A stretch of 64,000 nt of DNA from Pseudochelatococcus contaminans (GCF_014195635.1 NZ_JACICC010000003.1:248001-312000); one strand, 5' to 3'. Positions 25,814 to 36,143 are shown, counted from the stretch's first letter. The notes: a model not told the origin generated them from the letters alone. Numbers and translations are program-made.

Positions 25814-26509
25814 TTACTTTTGCCGATTGAGGAAGAAGTACGGGCTGGACGGATCGATCCGCTCGATCGGCGACACTTCCTTTTCCGGAATCGGCGCGTT
25901 CGCGGCCGGCATGCGGTAGCCGGTCGGCGGCTGTGTCAGCGTCTGGCGCTCCGGCTCCTGACCGTGTGCGATGACGGGCTGCTGCGAACGGATCGGCCCG
26001 GTGTTGCGCAGTTCGCGCGGATCCAGCGGGCGTGCGCTGCACGAATCGCCGTAGCAGGTGTCGAAAGACGGTGCCTGCGGCCCAGCACCCGCGCGGCGTC
26101 CGGCGCGAAGCTCATCCGGTGACAGCAAGCGCCCCGTTTCCCGATTGACAGGCACAGGTTCGTTCGCGGCGTCGATGGCGCGCTGACGCGCGGCGACGTC
26201 CGGATCGTTCGGCCAGTTGGCCTGCCCTGCCTGAGCACCGCCGGCGCGCGGCGCTGGCAATGCGCCCCCGCCGGGGGGCAATACGAGATTGGGGCGCTCG
26301 CGATAATCGATCTGCGGCGCTTCCTTCTCGACGATGCCCAGCGAGCCCAGCACGTCCCTCATGAAAATGCCGCTGTTGTCCGCCGGCTGCTGCGCCATTG
26401 CGCCGGATGCTCCGGCAACCAATGCCGAAACCGCGAAACCGGCAGCGATGCCGGCGTTCCTCAGACCGCTGCGTGCGAAATCGATGCGTGCCATATCAAA
26501 GCGTGCCAT
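25814..26509 (-). CDS. Conserved secreted protein of unknown function
   Basis: This 231-residue protein begins with a signal-peptide-like segment (NAGIAAGFAVSALVAGASGAMAQ) and is otherwise proline-rich and probably extended. The stretch with IDYRERPNLVLPPGG and then ANWPNDPDVAARQRA resembles a conserved but uncharacterised rhizobial family, usually found, as here, next to lspA and M16 peptidase genes. Two cysteines (TCYGDSCSA) could form a disulfide. No enzymatic motif is visible. Function unknown. Confidence 0.78.
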   Translation of the reverse strand: MARFDMARIDFARSGLRNAGIAAGFAVSALVAGASGAMAQQPADNSGIFMRDVLGSLGIVEKEAPQIDYRERPNLVLPPGGGALPAPRAGGAQAGQANWPNDPDVAARQRAIDAANEPVPVNRETGRLLSPDELRAGRRAGAGPQAPSFDTCYGDSCSARPLDPRELRNTGPIRSQQPVIAHGQEPERQTLTQPPTGYRMPAANAPIPEKEVSPIERIDPSSPYFFLNRQK

Positions 26510-26648
26510 GCCTCATCCCGTTCTCTCGCCGCCCTTCTGGCGGGCCGGAATTATTCTTGCCCGTCTATGCGGCTATTTCCGGGCCGGATATCCGCAACCG
26601 GAAGCGGCCTGTTGTGGCGGTCGGTGCCGATCATTGATCGCCACATCT

Positions 26649-27251
26649 TCAGTTGCCGTCACCTGCGGCCCCGCCCGAATCGTTGCCGGGCGCACCTCGC
26701 CGCCGCTCGACGACAAGCGAATCATACAGAAGTCCGACGACTCCGGCAACAATAGCGGCATCGGCGATATTGAACACGTACCAGTTGAACCCGGCGACGT
26801 GGAAGTGGAGGAAGTCCAGCACCGCGCCATAGACGCTGCGGTCGATGGCGTTGCCCGCCGCGCCGCCGACGATAAGCCCCAGCGACACGCCGACGAGCAC
26901 GGTTTTCGCCCGTAAAGCCCATATCGCCAAGGCAATGGCCGCCACGATGGAGACGCCGACGAGCAGCCAGCGTCCCAGCTCCGTGTCCTGTTGCAGCAGG
27001 CCGTAGGAGACGCCCCTGTTCCACACCAGCACGATGTTGAAGAACGGCGTCACCTCCACGACACCGCGCGAGGCGATGTCGAAGATGTGATAGACCCACA
27101 GCTTGCTTGCCTGATCTAGCACCAGCGTTACCAGAGCGGCGATGATGCCTGCCTGCTGCGGCGATAGCCGTGCCGGCCTGTCTGCCGGGGGAGGGGTCAC
27201 AGGCGGACTGGCGGACGGGGGAGGCGGCACCGCGCCGGTGTGCATGTTCAT
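26649..27251 (-). CDS. lspA: Lipoprotein signal peptidase (signal peptidase II)
   Basis: This inner-membrane aspartyl protease removes signal peptides from diacylglyceryl-modified prolipoproteins. Four membrane segments and both catalytic aspartates are present: Asp137 in GNAIDR and Asp164 in FNIADAAI. The conserved DQASKLWV and VWNRGVSYGLL motifs agree. The N-terminus has an extra 28-residue proline-rich cytoplasmic tail, and the C-terminus is glycine/alanine-rich; both are probably dispensable. It lies 31 bases after ileS, the usual arrangement. Confidence 0.95.
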   Translation of the reverse strand: MNMHTGAVPPPPSASPPVTPPPADRPARLSPQQAGIIAALVTLVLDQASKLWVYHIFDIASRGVVEVTPFFNIVLVWNRGVSYGLLQQDTELGRWLLVGVSIVAAIALAIWALRAKTVLVGVSLGLIVGGAAGNAIDRSVYGAVLDFLHFHVAGFNWYVFNIADAAIVAGVVGLLYDSLVVERRRGAPGNDSGGAAGDGN

Positions 27252-27282
27252 GGGTTGCCGTTACCGTTCACTCTTTCACCGT

Positions 27283-30200
27283 TCACTTGCCGTCCCCGTT
27301 CGCGTCGCGCTTGTGCGCGGCATCCCACTCCCGCAGTGCCTCGGCGTCACGGGGGGTGACATCGGGGTAATCGGGGTCGGTGCCGACTTCCGGCAGGATT
27401 TTCCACGAGCGCGCGCATTTGCGGCCTTCCGCCCGCGCGAAGACGACGGCCACGCCGGGAACCTCCGGCAGCCTGAACGCATCCTCCGGCCCTTCGCCCG
27501 CCTCGACGGTGATGGCGGACGTGATGCAGATGTCGGCGAAGTTCAAACCTTCCAGCGCCTCGCGCAGCTTGTCGTCGGCGATGAAGACGCGCGGCGCGGC
27601 CTCAAGGCTCGATCCGATGGTCTTGGCTGCGCGCTGCACTTCCAGCGCGCCCGTGACGACGCGGCGCACGTCGCGCACCTTGTCCCACTTCGCTTTCAGC
27701 TTCTCGTTGCGCCATGTCGGCGGGATGATCGGCAGCGTTTCCAGATGCACCGAGCCGGTATCGGACGGGAAGCGTGACAGCCAGGCCTCTTCCGCGGTGA
27801 AGGCGAGGATGGGCGCCAGCCATACCGTAACCGTGCGGAACACCTGATCGATGACCGTGAGCGCCGCGAGCCGCGTCTTGCTCGTCCGGGGATCGCAGTA
27901 GAGCGTGTCCTTGCGGATGTCGAAATAGAACGCCGACAGATCGGTGTTGAGGAAGGCCGACAGCAGCGAGACCACGCGCTTGTAATCGTAGGTTTCGTAG
28001 GCCTTGCGCACCTCCTCGTCCAGCTCCGCGAGGCGGTGCAGGATGAGCTGCTCCAGCTCCGGCAGCGCCTCGTAGACGACGACGCGGCCGGGGTCGAAGT
28101 GATGCAGGGAACCCAGCATCCAGCGCAGCGTGTTGCGCAGCTTGCGGTAGGTTTCGGCGAAGGTCTTGACGATCTCCGGGCCGATGCGCAGGTCGTCCGA
28201 ATAATCGGACGCCGCGATCCACAGCCGCAGGATGTCCGCGCCGGAGGTCTTGATGACGTCCTGCGGGGCAGTGACGTTGCCCTTCGATTTCGACATTTTC
28301 TCGCCGCGCTCGTCGAGCACGAAGCCGTGGGTCAGCACCACGTCATAAGGCGCGCGCCCGCGCGTGCCGCAGCTTTCCAGCAGCGAGGAATGGAACCAGC
28401 CGCGATGCTGGTCCGAGCCTTCCAGATACATCACGCGGTCCGGCCCGCCGTCGATGACGCGCTTCGTGGCCAGATCCTTGCGCACCTCCAGCGTGAAGGC
28501 ATGGGTCGAGCCCGAATCGAACCACACGTCGAGAATGTCGCTGATCGGTGTCCATGTAGCCGGATCATCCACCAGCCCGTCGAGGAAGCGGCGCGGGTCG
28601 GCGCTGAACCACGCGTCAGCGCCCTCGGCCTCGAAGGCGTCGGCGATGCGCTTCGCCAGTTCCTCGCTGTGGGGAAAATCCGGGCCGGGCGCGAGTTCCG
28701 CGACGTTGCCTGCTGCGTCCTCACGCACGAACACGGTGATCGGCACGCCCCAGGCACGCTGGCGCGAGACCACCCAGTCCGGCCGGTTGGCGATCATGCC
28801 GGTGATGCGGTTCTCGCCCGAGGCAGGCACCCACTGCGTCTGGGTGATGGCGGTCAACGCCCGCTCGCGCAGGGTCGATCCGTTGCCGCCGCCGATGGGC
28901 TTGTCCATGGCGATGAACCATTGCGGCGTGTTGCGATAGATGACGGGCGCCTTGGAGCGCCACGAATGCGGATACTGGTGCTTCAGCCGGTTGCGGGCGA
29001 TGAGCGCATCGGCCTCGCGCAGCGCGGCGATGACGCGCTCGTTGGCGTCGCCGTCCTTGCCCTTGTCGTCGAGGACGCGCGCGCCCGCGAACAGCGGCAC
29101 GTGCGGATAATAGGCGCCGTCCGGGCCAACGGTGTGCGGCAGCTCTTCCGTGCCGGCGGCGGCGAACAGCGCCCGGTTGGCGAGGAAGGCGTTGTAGTCG
29201 TCCGCGCCGTGTCCGGGCGCGGTATGGACGAAGCCCGTACCGGCGTCGTCGGTGACGTAATCCGTCGCCACCAGCACCACGTCGAAATCATAGCCCTTGC
29301 CGCGCAGCGGGTGCGCCGCCGTGCGGATCGCTTTGGGATCGACGGCACGCACCTTGCGGTACCCTTCGACGCGCGCGGCCTTGAACAGGTTCTCGGCCAG
29401 CGCGTCGGCGACGACGAGCTTCGCGCCCGTGCGCACCCAGTTGTCCTCGGGCGCGTCCGTCACTTCATAGAGGCTATAGGCGATGTCCGTGGAATAGGCG
29501 ATGGCGCGGTTGGCCGGGATGGTCCACGGCGTCGTCGTCCAGATCACAATCCGCGCGTCCGCCAGATCCGCATCGTCGGTATCCACCACCGGGAAGGCGA
29601 CGAAGATGCTCTGCGACGTGTGCTCGTGATACTCGACCTCAGCCTCGGCCAGCGCTGTGCGTTCCACCACGGACCACATGACCGGCTTCGAGCCACGATA
29701 AAGTTGGCCGGAGGCGGCGAATTTCATGATCTCACGGGCGATCTGCGCCTCGGCGGGCAGGGCCATGGTGAGATAAGGGGCGTCCCAATCGCCGACGACA
29801 CCGAGTCGCTTGAATTCCTCGCGCTGCACATCCACCCAATGGTCGGCGAAGGCGCGGCACTCGCGCCGGAACTCCACTACCGGAACGGCGTCCTTGTCCT
29901 GCCCCTTGGCGCGATACTGCTCCTCGATCTTCCATTCGATCGGCAGGCCGTGACAGTCCCATCCGGGCACGTAGTTGGCGTCATGGCCCAGCATGCTCTG
30001 GGCGCGGACGATCATATCCTTCAGCACCTTGTTGAGCGCATGGCCGATGTGGATGTTGCCGTTGGCATAGGGCGGGCCATCATGCAGCACGAATTTCTTG
30101 CGGCCTTCGCCGGCCTTGCGCAACTGCCTGTAAAGGTCGTTTTTGCGCCAGCGTTCGAGGATCTCCGGTTCGCGCTGCGGCAGGCCGGCGCGCATGGGAA

Positions 30201-30285
30201 ACTCGGTCTTCGGCAGGAACAGCGTTTCCGCGTAATCGCGGCCTGTGGCGGTGTCTGTGGAGGTCGTGTCGTTTTTGGTCGTCAT
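27283..30285 (-). CDS. ileS: Isoleucyl-tRNA synthetase
   Basis: This class I synthetase charges tRNA-Ile. The protein of 1000 residues has the HIGH motif at 79-82 ([17 protein letters not shown]), the editing domain with [14 protein letters not shown], and KMSKS around residue 663 ([14 protein letters not shown]). The C-terminus is a tRNA-binding domain. I used the ATG at 30285; an ATG at 30336 would add 17 residues. Neither has a strong ribosome site. It lies in the ribF-ileS-lspA gene order seen in many proteobacteria. Confidence 0.96.
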   Translation of the reverse strand: MTTKNDTTSTDTATGRDYAETLFLPKTEFPMRAGLPQREPEILERWRKNDLYRQLRKAGEGRKKFVLHDGPPYANGNIHIGHALNKVLKDMIVRAQSMLGHDANYVPGWDCHGLPIEWKIEEQYRAKGQDKDAVPVVEFRRECRAFADHWVDVQREEFKRLGVVGDWDAPYLTMALPAEAQIAREIMKFAASGQLYRGSKPVMWSVVERTALAEAEVEYHEHTSQSIFVAFPVVDTDDADLADARIVIWTTTPWTIPANRAIAYSTDIAYSLYEVTDAPEDNWVRTGAKLVVADALAENLFKAARVEGYRKVRAVDPKAIRTAAHPLRGKGYDFDVVLVATDYVTDDAGTGFVHTAPGHGADDYNAFLANRALFAAAGTEELPHTVGPDGAYYPHVPLFAGARVLDDKGKDGDANERVIAALREADALIARNRLKHQYPHSWRSKAPVIYRNTPQWFIAMDKPIGGGNGSTLRERALTAITQTQWVPASGENRITGMIANRPDWVVSRQRAWGVPITVFVREDAAGNVAELAPGPDFPHSEELAKRIADAFEAEGADAWFSADPRRFLDGLVDDPATWTPISDILDVWFDSGSTHAFTLEVRKDLATKRVIDGGPDRVMYLEGSDQHRGWFHSSLLESCGTRGRAPYDVVLTHGFVLDERGEKMSKSKGNVTAPQDVIKTSGADILRLWIAASDYSDDLRIGPEIVKTFAETYRKLRNTLRWMLGSLHHFDPGRVVVYEALPELEQLILHRLAELDEEVRKAYETYDYKRVVSLLSAFLNTDLSAFYFDIRKDTLYCDPRTSKTRLAALTVIDQVFRTVTVWLAPILAFTAEEAWLSRFPSDTGSVHLETLPIIPPTWRNEKLKAKWDKVRDVRRVVTGALEVQRAAKTIGSSLEAAPRVFIADDKLREALEGLNFADICITSAITVEAGEGPEDAFRLPEVPGVAVVFARAEGRKCARSWKILPEVGTDPDYPDVTPRDAEALREWDAAHKRDANGDGK

Positions 30286-30585
30286 GGATGAGGCAACGTT
30301 TCTGTGTGCCGCCGCTTCAGGGACGGGCGTTGTCATAAAACAAGGGCGAACGGACCGCGCCGGGCATGTCGCCGTCTCACGCGGTCATCTGTTCCCGACC
30401 CCGGTTCATATCGCCGGGGCGGGCGACATGGCGGCCGGAGCCGGGCCGTTAATTCGCCCTGCGCCTGTGGGGCGGGGCTTCCATCCGGCGATGGATGCGT
30501 CAGATCCATGGTGCATCATGGCGAGCCTTCTATCAGCCGGAAGGCGGCGACGTAAAGGAGGAATGCGCGCCGTTCGCCGCGCCCG
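30286..30585. other. Intergenic region between ileS and ribF
   Basis: I see no gene in these 300 bases. It should hold the ileS promoter and possibly a leader. I searched by eye for a T-box and for a clear terminator after ribF and saw neither. Confidence 0.5.
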
Positions 30586-31608
30586 TCATTTCAGCAGCGA
30601 AACCGTGCCGTCACCGCGGGCGGCGGCGGCGCGGGCCTGACGGCTGTCATCGTCCATGCGCGCGATCAGCGCATCGATGCTGTCGAATTTCAGCTCCGGC
30701 CTGATCCATTCGATAAACTCGACTTCCGGATGCTTGCCGTAAAGATCGCCGGCGAAGTCGAACAGATGCACCTCAAGCAGCGGCGCGCCGTCGTCGAATG
30801 TGGGCCGGCGGCCGAAACTGGCAACACCGTTGCGGACGATGCCATCGATGCGCGCCCGCACGGCATAGATGCCGTGCCGCAGCACGATATCCGGCGACAG
30901 CTTCATGTTGGCCGTCGGGTAACCAAGCGTCCGCCCGCGCGCGTCGCCGTGGATGATCTCGGCCTGCACAATCCAGCGATAACCCAGCAACGCGTTGGCG
31001 GTGGCGATATCGCCCTCGGCCAGCGCCGCGCGGATGGCGGAGGATGACACCGGCAGGTCGCCGTCCGAAACCGGATGGATCACATCCACCGGGAGATCGA
31101 GCCCCGCGGTGTGCTGCTTCAAAAAGGCTGGAGAGCCCTGGCGGCCCTTGCCGAAATGGAAATCGTGCCCCACCACGATCCCGGAGGCGCCATAGCGGCC
31201 GATGAGGATATCGTCCACGAATTGCGTGGCTGTCAGGGCGGCGAAGGTTTCGTCAAAGGCGAAGACGATGGCTGCATCGATGCCGAACCCCTGCGCGATA
31301 GCCGTCTTCAGCGGCGGCGGCGTGATGCGCGCCACGGGACGATCCGGCGTGAAGAACACGCGCGGATGCGGCTCGAAGGTGAGTATGGCGGTGGGGCGTT
31401 GCAGTTTGCGGGCCAGCGACCGCGTGGCTGCGATCACTGCCTGATGGCCCCGATGCACACCATCGAAGTTGCCGATGGCGATGACGGGCCGCGACAGGGG
31501 CGCGGGCAGCCTTTCGAACCCGTGCACCGCCGGCGCGGGATGCAGTGGCAGATGGGGGGCCGGAAACGGTCCTGACGGAGTATGCGTTTGCGGGGGATGC
31601 GCGGCCAT
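30586..31608 (-). CDS. ribF: Bifunctional riboflavin kinase / FAD synthetase
   Basis: RibF phosphorylates riboflavin to FMN and adenylates FMN to FAD. The N-terminal nucleotidyltransferase domain has AIGNFDGVHRGHQAVI and the C-terminal kinase domain has RTLGYPTANMKL and ASFGRRPTF, with the PLLEVHLFDFAGDLYG segment. The protein is 340 residues, slightly longer than average because of a proline/histidine-rich N-terminus. The ATG at 31608 follows a GGGA site. It sits 46 bases after the HAD hydrolase gene on the same strand. Confidence 0.95.
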   Translation of the reverse strand: MAAHPPQTHTPSGPFPAPHLPLHPAPAVHGFERLPAPLSRPVIAIGNFDGVHRGHQAVIAATRSLARKLQRPTAILTFEPHPRVFFTPDRPVARITPPPLKTAIAQGFGIDAAIVFAFDETFAALTATQFVDDILIGRYGASGIVVGHDFHFGKGRQGSPAFLKQHTAGLDLPVDVIHPVSDGDLPVSSSAIRAALAEGDIATANALLGYRWIVQAEIIHGDARGRTLGYPTANMKLSPDIVLRHGIYAVRARIDGIVRNGVASFGRRPTFDDGAPLLEVHLFDFAGDLYGKHPEVEFIEWIRPELKFDSIDALIARMDDDSRQARAAAARGDGTVSLLK

Positions 31609-31654
31609 GATTCCCGTATCGTACACTGTTAAGTTTGTGCCTGCGGTATGGTCT

Positions 31655-32539
31655 CTACCATGCCAGACGTTCAATCGCCATCGTGGGGGCGTAGGCTTGC
31701 TGCTTCACCCAGCCGGGCAGGTGATCGCGGTTGATGCGGCCAGCCGCATCGAGCGTTTCGCCCGCGTGGATGCCGCGTGCGACGAACAGCGTATCCAGCC
31801 CCGCCCGCGCGCCGCCGGCAATGTCCGTGCGGATGGCGTCGCCCACGGCGAGGATCTTGCGCGGTTCAGTCCCTTGCCCGCTGCGGATTGTCGCAGCCGT
31901 GGCGATGGCGCGCTCGTAAATGGGACCATGCGGTTTGCCGGCATAAACCGCCTCGCCGCCGCGCCGCTCATAGGCATCCGCAAGGGCGCCAGCGCAATAC
32001 AGCAGCTCGCTGCCGCGCTCCACCACCAGATCCGGGTTGGCGCATATCATCGTCAGCTCGCGTGCGCGCAGCTTGTCCAGCAGGGTTGCGTAATCTTCCG
32101 GCGTTTCCGTGTTGTCGTCGAACAGGCCGGTGCACACGACGTAATCGGCTTCCTCCGGCGTGGTCAGCGACACGTCGAGGCCCGAAAAAACAGGCAGGTC
32201 ACGCTCCGGCCCCAGATGAAATGCCGGGCGGCCGGTGCGATCGGCGATCTCTCCCCGCGTCACATCCCCGGAGGTGACGATGGCGTCCCACGCATCGGTG
32301 CGGGCGTTGAGCCCTTCCAGCATGGCCTGCACGATGCCGTGCGGACGGGGCGCGTTGGTGATGAGGACGACCGTGCCGCCCGCCTCACGAAACCGCGCCA
32401 GAGCGTCGCCGGCTTCGGGAAACGCCGAGATGCCGTTGTGCAGCACGCCCCACACATCGCAGAGGATGGTGTCGTATCTGTCGGCGACCGACGCGAGACC
32501 GGAAACGATCTCCGTGGGTTTGACGCTGGCTGCTGGCAT
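31655..32539 (-). CDS. TIGR01459 family HAD-type hydrolase (HAD-IIA)
   Basis: This is a 294-residue phosphatase of the HAD superfamily, subclass IIA (NagD/p-nitrophenylphosphatase-like). Motif I is LCDVWGVLHNG, motif II is VVLITNAPRP, motif III lies at AGKPHGPIYERAI and motif IV at AVGDAIRTDIAGGARAGLDTL. The group is common in alphaproteobacteria and usually next to ribF, as here; its substrate is unknown and a flavin or sugar phosphate has been proposed. The ATG at 32539 has an AAGGAG site nine bases upstream. Confidence 0.92.
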   Translation of the reverse strand: MPAASVKPTEIVSGLASVADRYDTILCDVWGVLHNGISAFPEAGDALARFREAGGTVVLITNAPRPHGIVQAMLEGLNARTDAWDAIVTSGDVTRGEIADRTGRPAFHLGPERDLPVFSGLDVSLTTPEEADYVVCTGLFDDNTETPEDYATLLDKLRARELTMICANPDLVVERGSELLYCAGALADAYERRGGEAVYAGKPHGPIYERAIATAATIRSGQGTEPRKILAVGDAIRTDIAGGARAGLDTLFVARGIHAGETLDAAGRINRDHLPGWVKQQAYAPTMAIERLAW

Positions 32540-32789
32540 GCCGGACAACTCCTTGTGGCCGTGTGTGGCTGCGGCTCGCAAATCGCTTCTGGCGCTACAG
32601 GCCAATGCCCCGGTCTGTCAAGGGCCGTATGGCACCGACCGGAAACCGGGTGGCGGGCACGGCGCGATATTTTGGCGCTCACGCATATGTTATTGCCCGT
32701 TCCCCATTGGCGTGGGCACGTGGAGTTCCTACTTTCCCGCGAGACTGCAGGCGCAACGCCGCGCTGGGTCAATTGAGGAGGATAGCGAC

Positions 32790-33518
32790 GTGAACCCGCA
32801 GGAACGTGATGTCATCAACCAGATTTTCGACCGGCTTCAGCAGGCTGAAAACCAGCCGCGCGATCCGGAAGCGGAGGCCCTTATCCGCGAGCGTCTCGCT
32901 GCCCAGCCCGGCGCGGCTTATCTGCTGGCGCAGATCGTGCACGTTCAGGAGCAGGCGCTGACCAACCTCAACGACCGCGTCAATGCACTGGAAGCAGAGG
33001 CCGAGCAGGCAAGGGCCGCTCCCCAGTCCGGCGGCGGTGGTTTCCTGTCCAGTCTGTTCGGTGGCTCCACGCCGCCCGCCGCGCAGGCGCGTCCCGCACA
33101 AGGCTCGGCGCAGCGGCCCGGCCAGCGTCCGGCGGGCGCTCATCCCGCTGCTGGTCGCCCCGGGCCTGCTGCTGGTCCGTGGGGTGGGCAGCAGGGCGCG
33201 CAACCTGGCGCGCAGCAGCCCGGTCCATGGGGCAATCGCGCGGCAGGTGGCGGCGGCTTCCTCGCATCGGCCATGACCACGGCTGCAGGTGTCGCCGGTG
33301 GTCTGGTGCTCGGTAACGTGCTGATGAACGCTTTCAGCGGTGGCACGGATGCAGCGACGCCTGCGGCCGATCAGTCTGCCGCCGCAGACCAGACAGCCGG
33401 GCAGGAAGACGTGGCGCAGGATGCCGGTTATGACGACGCGACCTATCAGGACGCCAGCTATGACGAAGGTCTTGATGGCGGCTTCGATGATTTCGGCGGC
33501 GGTGACGACTGGGCCTGA
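32790..33518 (+). CDS. DUF2076 domain-containing protein
   Basis: This 242-residue protein starts with the DUF2076 helical region (NPQERDVINQIFDRLQQAE, AAYLLAQIVHVQEQAL and a coiled coil through VNALEAEAEQA). It continues with a glycine/proline/glutamine-rich linker containing GGGFLSSLFGG and GGGFLASAMTTAAGVAGG, and ends in an acidic tail rich in aspartate, tyrosine and glycine. The family is found in the periplasm or membrane of many proteobacteria with no established function. The GTG start at 32790 follows a strong GAGGAGG site. Confidence 0.9.
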   Translation: MNPQERDVINQIFDRLQQAENQPRDPEAEALIRERLAAQPGAAYLLAQIVHVQEQALTNLNDRVNALEAEAEQARAAPQSGGGGFLSSLFGGSTPPAAQARPAQGSAQRPGQRPAGAHPAAGRPGPAAGPWGGQQGAQPGAQQPGPWGNRAAGGGGFLASAMTTAAGVAGGLVLGNVLMNAFSGGTDAATPAADQSAAADQTAGQEDVAQDAGYDDATYQDASYDEGLDGGFDDFGGGDDWA

Positions 33519-33573
33519 TGCTGCATGAACCCGTTTCGATGAGCCATTGAGAAGGGTTCTCTCCACAAACGAA

Positions 33574-33611
33574 AAAAACCGCCGGATCGATCATACGATC
33601 CGGCGGTTTTT
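33574..33611. terminator. Bidirectional rho-independent terminator
   Basis: A perfect 16-bp stem (33574-33589 with 33596-33611) has a 6-base loop. It has A-runs on the left and T-runs on the right, so it can stop the DUF2076 message and the leftward ABC exporter message. Its core is ACCGCCGGATCG. Confidence 0.93.
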
Positions 33612-33614
33612 GTT

Positions 33615-33717
33615 TAGAGCATTTCGGCATTTCGTTGAAACGCCGAAATGCTCTATATTCTTGGTTTGAGGCGTTTTCTTCACGCAAAGCGGTATCCACT
33701 TTGCTTGAAAACGCTTT
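33615..33717. repeat. Palindromic intergenic element, copy 1
   Basis: The element has two hairpins. The first pairs TAGAGCATTTCGGC (33615-33628) with its exact complement at 33642-33655. The second pairs GCGTTTTC (33671-33678) with GAAAACGC (33707-33714). The reverse complement of the whole element recurs at 51230-51332 with a few changes, and a related form lies at 53787-53890. Elements of this style are scattered between genes in Rhizobiales genomes. Confidence 0.9.
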
Positions 33718-33727
33718 AATGGCGATT

Positions 33728-35530
33728 TCAGTTGCTGTTCAGGGCGATGTCGCTGCCAATGCCTGTTTCCGTCAGTTCGATGCGCCTGTCGTGGAAGGCA
33801 TTGAGCGTCGAACGGTGGCCGATCGAAACAACCGTTGTGTCCGGAAGCCTGTCGCGGATCAGGGTGTAGATCGCCGCTTCCACCGGCTCATCCAGCGCGG
33901 CTGTTGCTTCATCCAGCAGCAGCCAGTCAGGCTTTGCCAGCAATGCGCGCGCAATCGCCACACGTTGCTGCTCGCCCAGTGACAGCGTCAATCCCCACCA
34001 TTCCTCCTGATCGAGGTAAGGCACGAGATAGCCGAGGAAAACAGCCTCCAGCGCATCGACCACCGCTTCGCGGGAATAGGCGTCAGAGGCAGAGGGATAT
34101 GTCACCGCCGTCAGCAATGTGCCGATGGGGATATAGGGCCGCTGCGGCAGCAGCATCACGCTCTGGCCTTCCGGCAGGTCGATCCGCCCGGTGGCGAAGG
34201 GCCAGATACCGGCGATGGCGCGGAACAGCGTCGATTTACCAACGCCAGAGCGCCCGGCGACAAGTGCGCGCTCGCCGCGATTCAGCGTCAGCTCAGGCAA
34301 GGACAGAATCTGCCTGCCGGAAGGCCGGGTCAGATCCACACCGGAGATGACGAGGCCCCCGGCATCCAGAGGCTTATCCGCAGCATCTTGACTCGCGGCG
34401 ACGGGGCCTTGCGGCAACTGGCGCGCGTTCTCAATTGCATGCTCGAAGCTGGAGAGACGGTCGACCACGGCCTTGTAGCCCGCCACGGTGGAATAGGCCC
34501 CGACGAAGAACGTCAGCGCGCCATTGACGCGCGAGAACGAGTCCACCGTCTGCATCATCTGCCCCAGCGTCACCTTTTTCAAAAACAGATACGGCGCTGT
34601 GAACAGGTAAGGAATGACGACGCTGGCCTGAAAGAATGAGGCCGTGAACAGGGTCAGTTTCTTTTCCCGGCTCAAGATCGCCATGAAGTTGTCGACGACA
34701 TGGCGGAACTTGCCGCGCAACTGCTGCTTCTCGCTGGCTTCGCCAGACAACAGCGCGACCTGCTCGCCGTATTCGCGCAGGCGTGCGAGCGAGAAGCGGA
34801 AATCCGCTTCATATTGTTGCTGGGCGAAGTTGAGCGGAATGAGCTGCCGGCCGATGATATGCGTCAGCCACGTTCCCAGCACCGCGTAGACCAGCGCCAC
34901 CCACAGCAGCAACCCCGGCACCGCGATTTCCGTGCCCGGCACGGTGAAGTTCTCGGAGAGGGACCACAGGATCACCGCAAACGACAACAGCGTCGCCACC
35001 TGGCTCAGAAGGCCAAGGCTCAACACGCGCGTATTGGAGATGAAGAGGTTGATATCCTCAGCGATACGCTGGTCCGGGTTATCGGCAGCCACGCCCGCCA
35101 GCCGCATCTTGTAGTGGATGTTACCGGCCAGCCAGTTGTCGATGTAGCGGAGCGTCATCCACTTTCGCCAGCGGATATGGAAAATGTACTGAATGACGAT
35201 TTCCAGAATGGCAACGGCGACCCAGATCGTCGCCAGCGGTACGAACACCAGCAGCAGTTGATGCCAGAAGGCATCGGCGTTCATCTCCTGCAAGGCGTTG
35301 TAAAGGTCGCGCGAGAAGTAGCTGAGGCGAACGCTCAGCCCAACCTGAAACAGGTTAATGGCTGCCAGAAGAAGAAAAAAGCCGATGCCGATGAAGCGTT
35401 CCTGCATCCGGACCTTGCCGATGAGCGGGATTGTCAGTTCGCCCATGTCGCGCGTCGTTGCATAAGGCCGGATCAGTTGCCATATGGTCAGCAGGGCGTG
35501 CTTCAGCCCCTGCCGTGAGGTGTCTGCCAT
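33728..35530 (-). CDS. ABC transporter, fused permease and ATPase (SbmA/BacA-like, YddA type)
   Basis: This 600-residue half-transporter has an N-terminal membrane domain of the SbmA/BacA family (about 1-370, with LTLRYIDNWLAGNIHYKM, PDQRIAEDINLFISNT and VVPYLFTAPYLFLKKVTLGQ-like segments) and a C-terminal ATPase. The ATPase has Walker A GRSGVGKST, signature LSLGEQQR and Walker B WLLLDEATAALD. Relatives include the BacA-related exporters that move peptides or very-long-chain fatty acids and the Rv1819c B12 transporter. Its substrate here is not known. The small RAM-domain gene lies 33 bases upstream on the same strand. Confidence 0.93.
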   Translation of the reverse strand: MADTSRQGLKHALLTIWQLIRPYATTRDMGELTIPLIGKVRMQERFIGIGFFLLLAAINLFQVGLSVRLSYFSRDLYNALQEMNADAFWHQLLLVFVPLATIWVAVAILEIVIQYIFHIRWRKWMTLRYIDNWLAGNIHYKMRLAGVAADNPDQRIAEDINLFISNTRVLSLGLLSQVATLLSFAVILWSLSENFTVPGTEIAVPGLLLWVALVYAVLGTWLTHIIGRQLIPLNFAQQQYEADFRFSLARLREYGEQVALLSGEASEKQQLRGKFRHVVDNFMAILSREKKLTLFTASFFQASVVIPYLFTAPYLFLKKVTLGQMMQTVDSFSRVNGALTFFVGAYSTVAGYKAVVDRLSSFEHAIENARQLPQGPVAASQDAADKPLDAGGLVISGVDLTRPSGRQILSLPELTLNRGERALVAGRSGVGKSTLFRAIAGIWPFATGRIDLPEGQSVMLLPQRPYIPIGTLLTAVTYPSASDAYSREAVVDALEAVFLGYLVPYLDQEEWWGLTLSLGEQQRVAIARALLAKPDWLLLDEATAALDEPVEAAIYTLIRDRLPDTTVVSIGHRSTLNAFHDRRIELTETGIGSDIALNSN

Positions 35531-35563
35531 GGAGGTCGATGCTTCCCGGTTACGGCGCGTGGT

Positions 35564-35800
35564 TCAGAACGCCTTGAACGCGATGATTGTCCGTGTATCC
35601 GCGATACCGGCGATCGTCTGCACTTTTTCACCGACGAAGTGCCCGATGTCCACATCCGATTCGACGTGGAACTTGGCCAGGATGTCGTAGTTGCCGGCAA
35701 TGGAATAGATTTCGGAGGCGATCTCCCGGTCTGCGAGGGCGCTGGCGACGGCATAAGTCTGGCCCAGTACGCATTTTATCTCAACAAAGAACGTTTTCAT
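35564..35800 (-). CDS. Stand-alone Lrp/AsnC-type ligand-binding (RAM) protein
   Basis: This 78-residue protein is only the effector-binding RAM domain of Lrp/AsnC regulators, with no DNA-binding part. It shows VEIKCVLGQTYAVASALAD, the core IYSIAGNYDILAKFHVE and the end IAGIADTRTIIAFKAF. Stand-alone RAM proteins form oligomeric rings that bind amino acids; their targets are mostly unknown. The ATG at 35800 follows GGAGG with five bases spacing. It precedes the ABC exporter gene and may share its message. Confidence 0.9.
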   Translation of the reverse strand: MKTFFVEIKCVLGQTYAVASALADREIASEIYSIAGNYDILAKFHVESDVDIGHFVGEKVQTIAGIADTRTIIAFKAF

Positions 35801-36143
35801 GCTGCCCTCCACGATGTGCGTTTTGTGTATGAAATTCCCCGGCTTTTGACAAGTTGGATAGTTTACTCAAACATGTCCGATATTTAACACCTTCTGCCAT
35901 ATAATCGTTATATAAGGGCGCGGGATCGGCCTCTTCCGGCCAGTTCCATCTGCGAAGATTTCATGCCTGTGCGGCCCGTCCGGCCTGCGCCGTCGGACTG
36001 GTATGAGGCAGGGCTGTGACATTATGCCGTGAGGCTGGCGAATAGAAATAGTGTCGCAAGTTCTGCCCCGCTATCGTCATAGTGTGCTTCGCTGGTTAGA
36101 GTAATCGAATTAGGGGGCACGCTTCGGCTTGCGGGGGTTCAGG
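35801..36143. other. Divergent intergenic region
   Basis: No gene is seen in these 343 bases. The segment next to the RAM gene (35820-35910) is AT-richer and should hold its promoter. Nothing else is recognisable. Confidence 0.5.

Noticed and set aside
28036-30291. Open frame of about 750 codons antisense to ileS
   Set aside because: It is a shadow of the GC-rich codon pattern of ileS; the product has no recognisable domain, and ileS is certain on the other strand.
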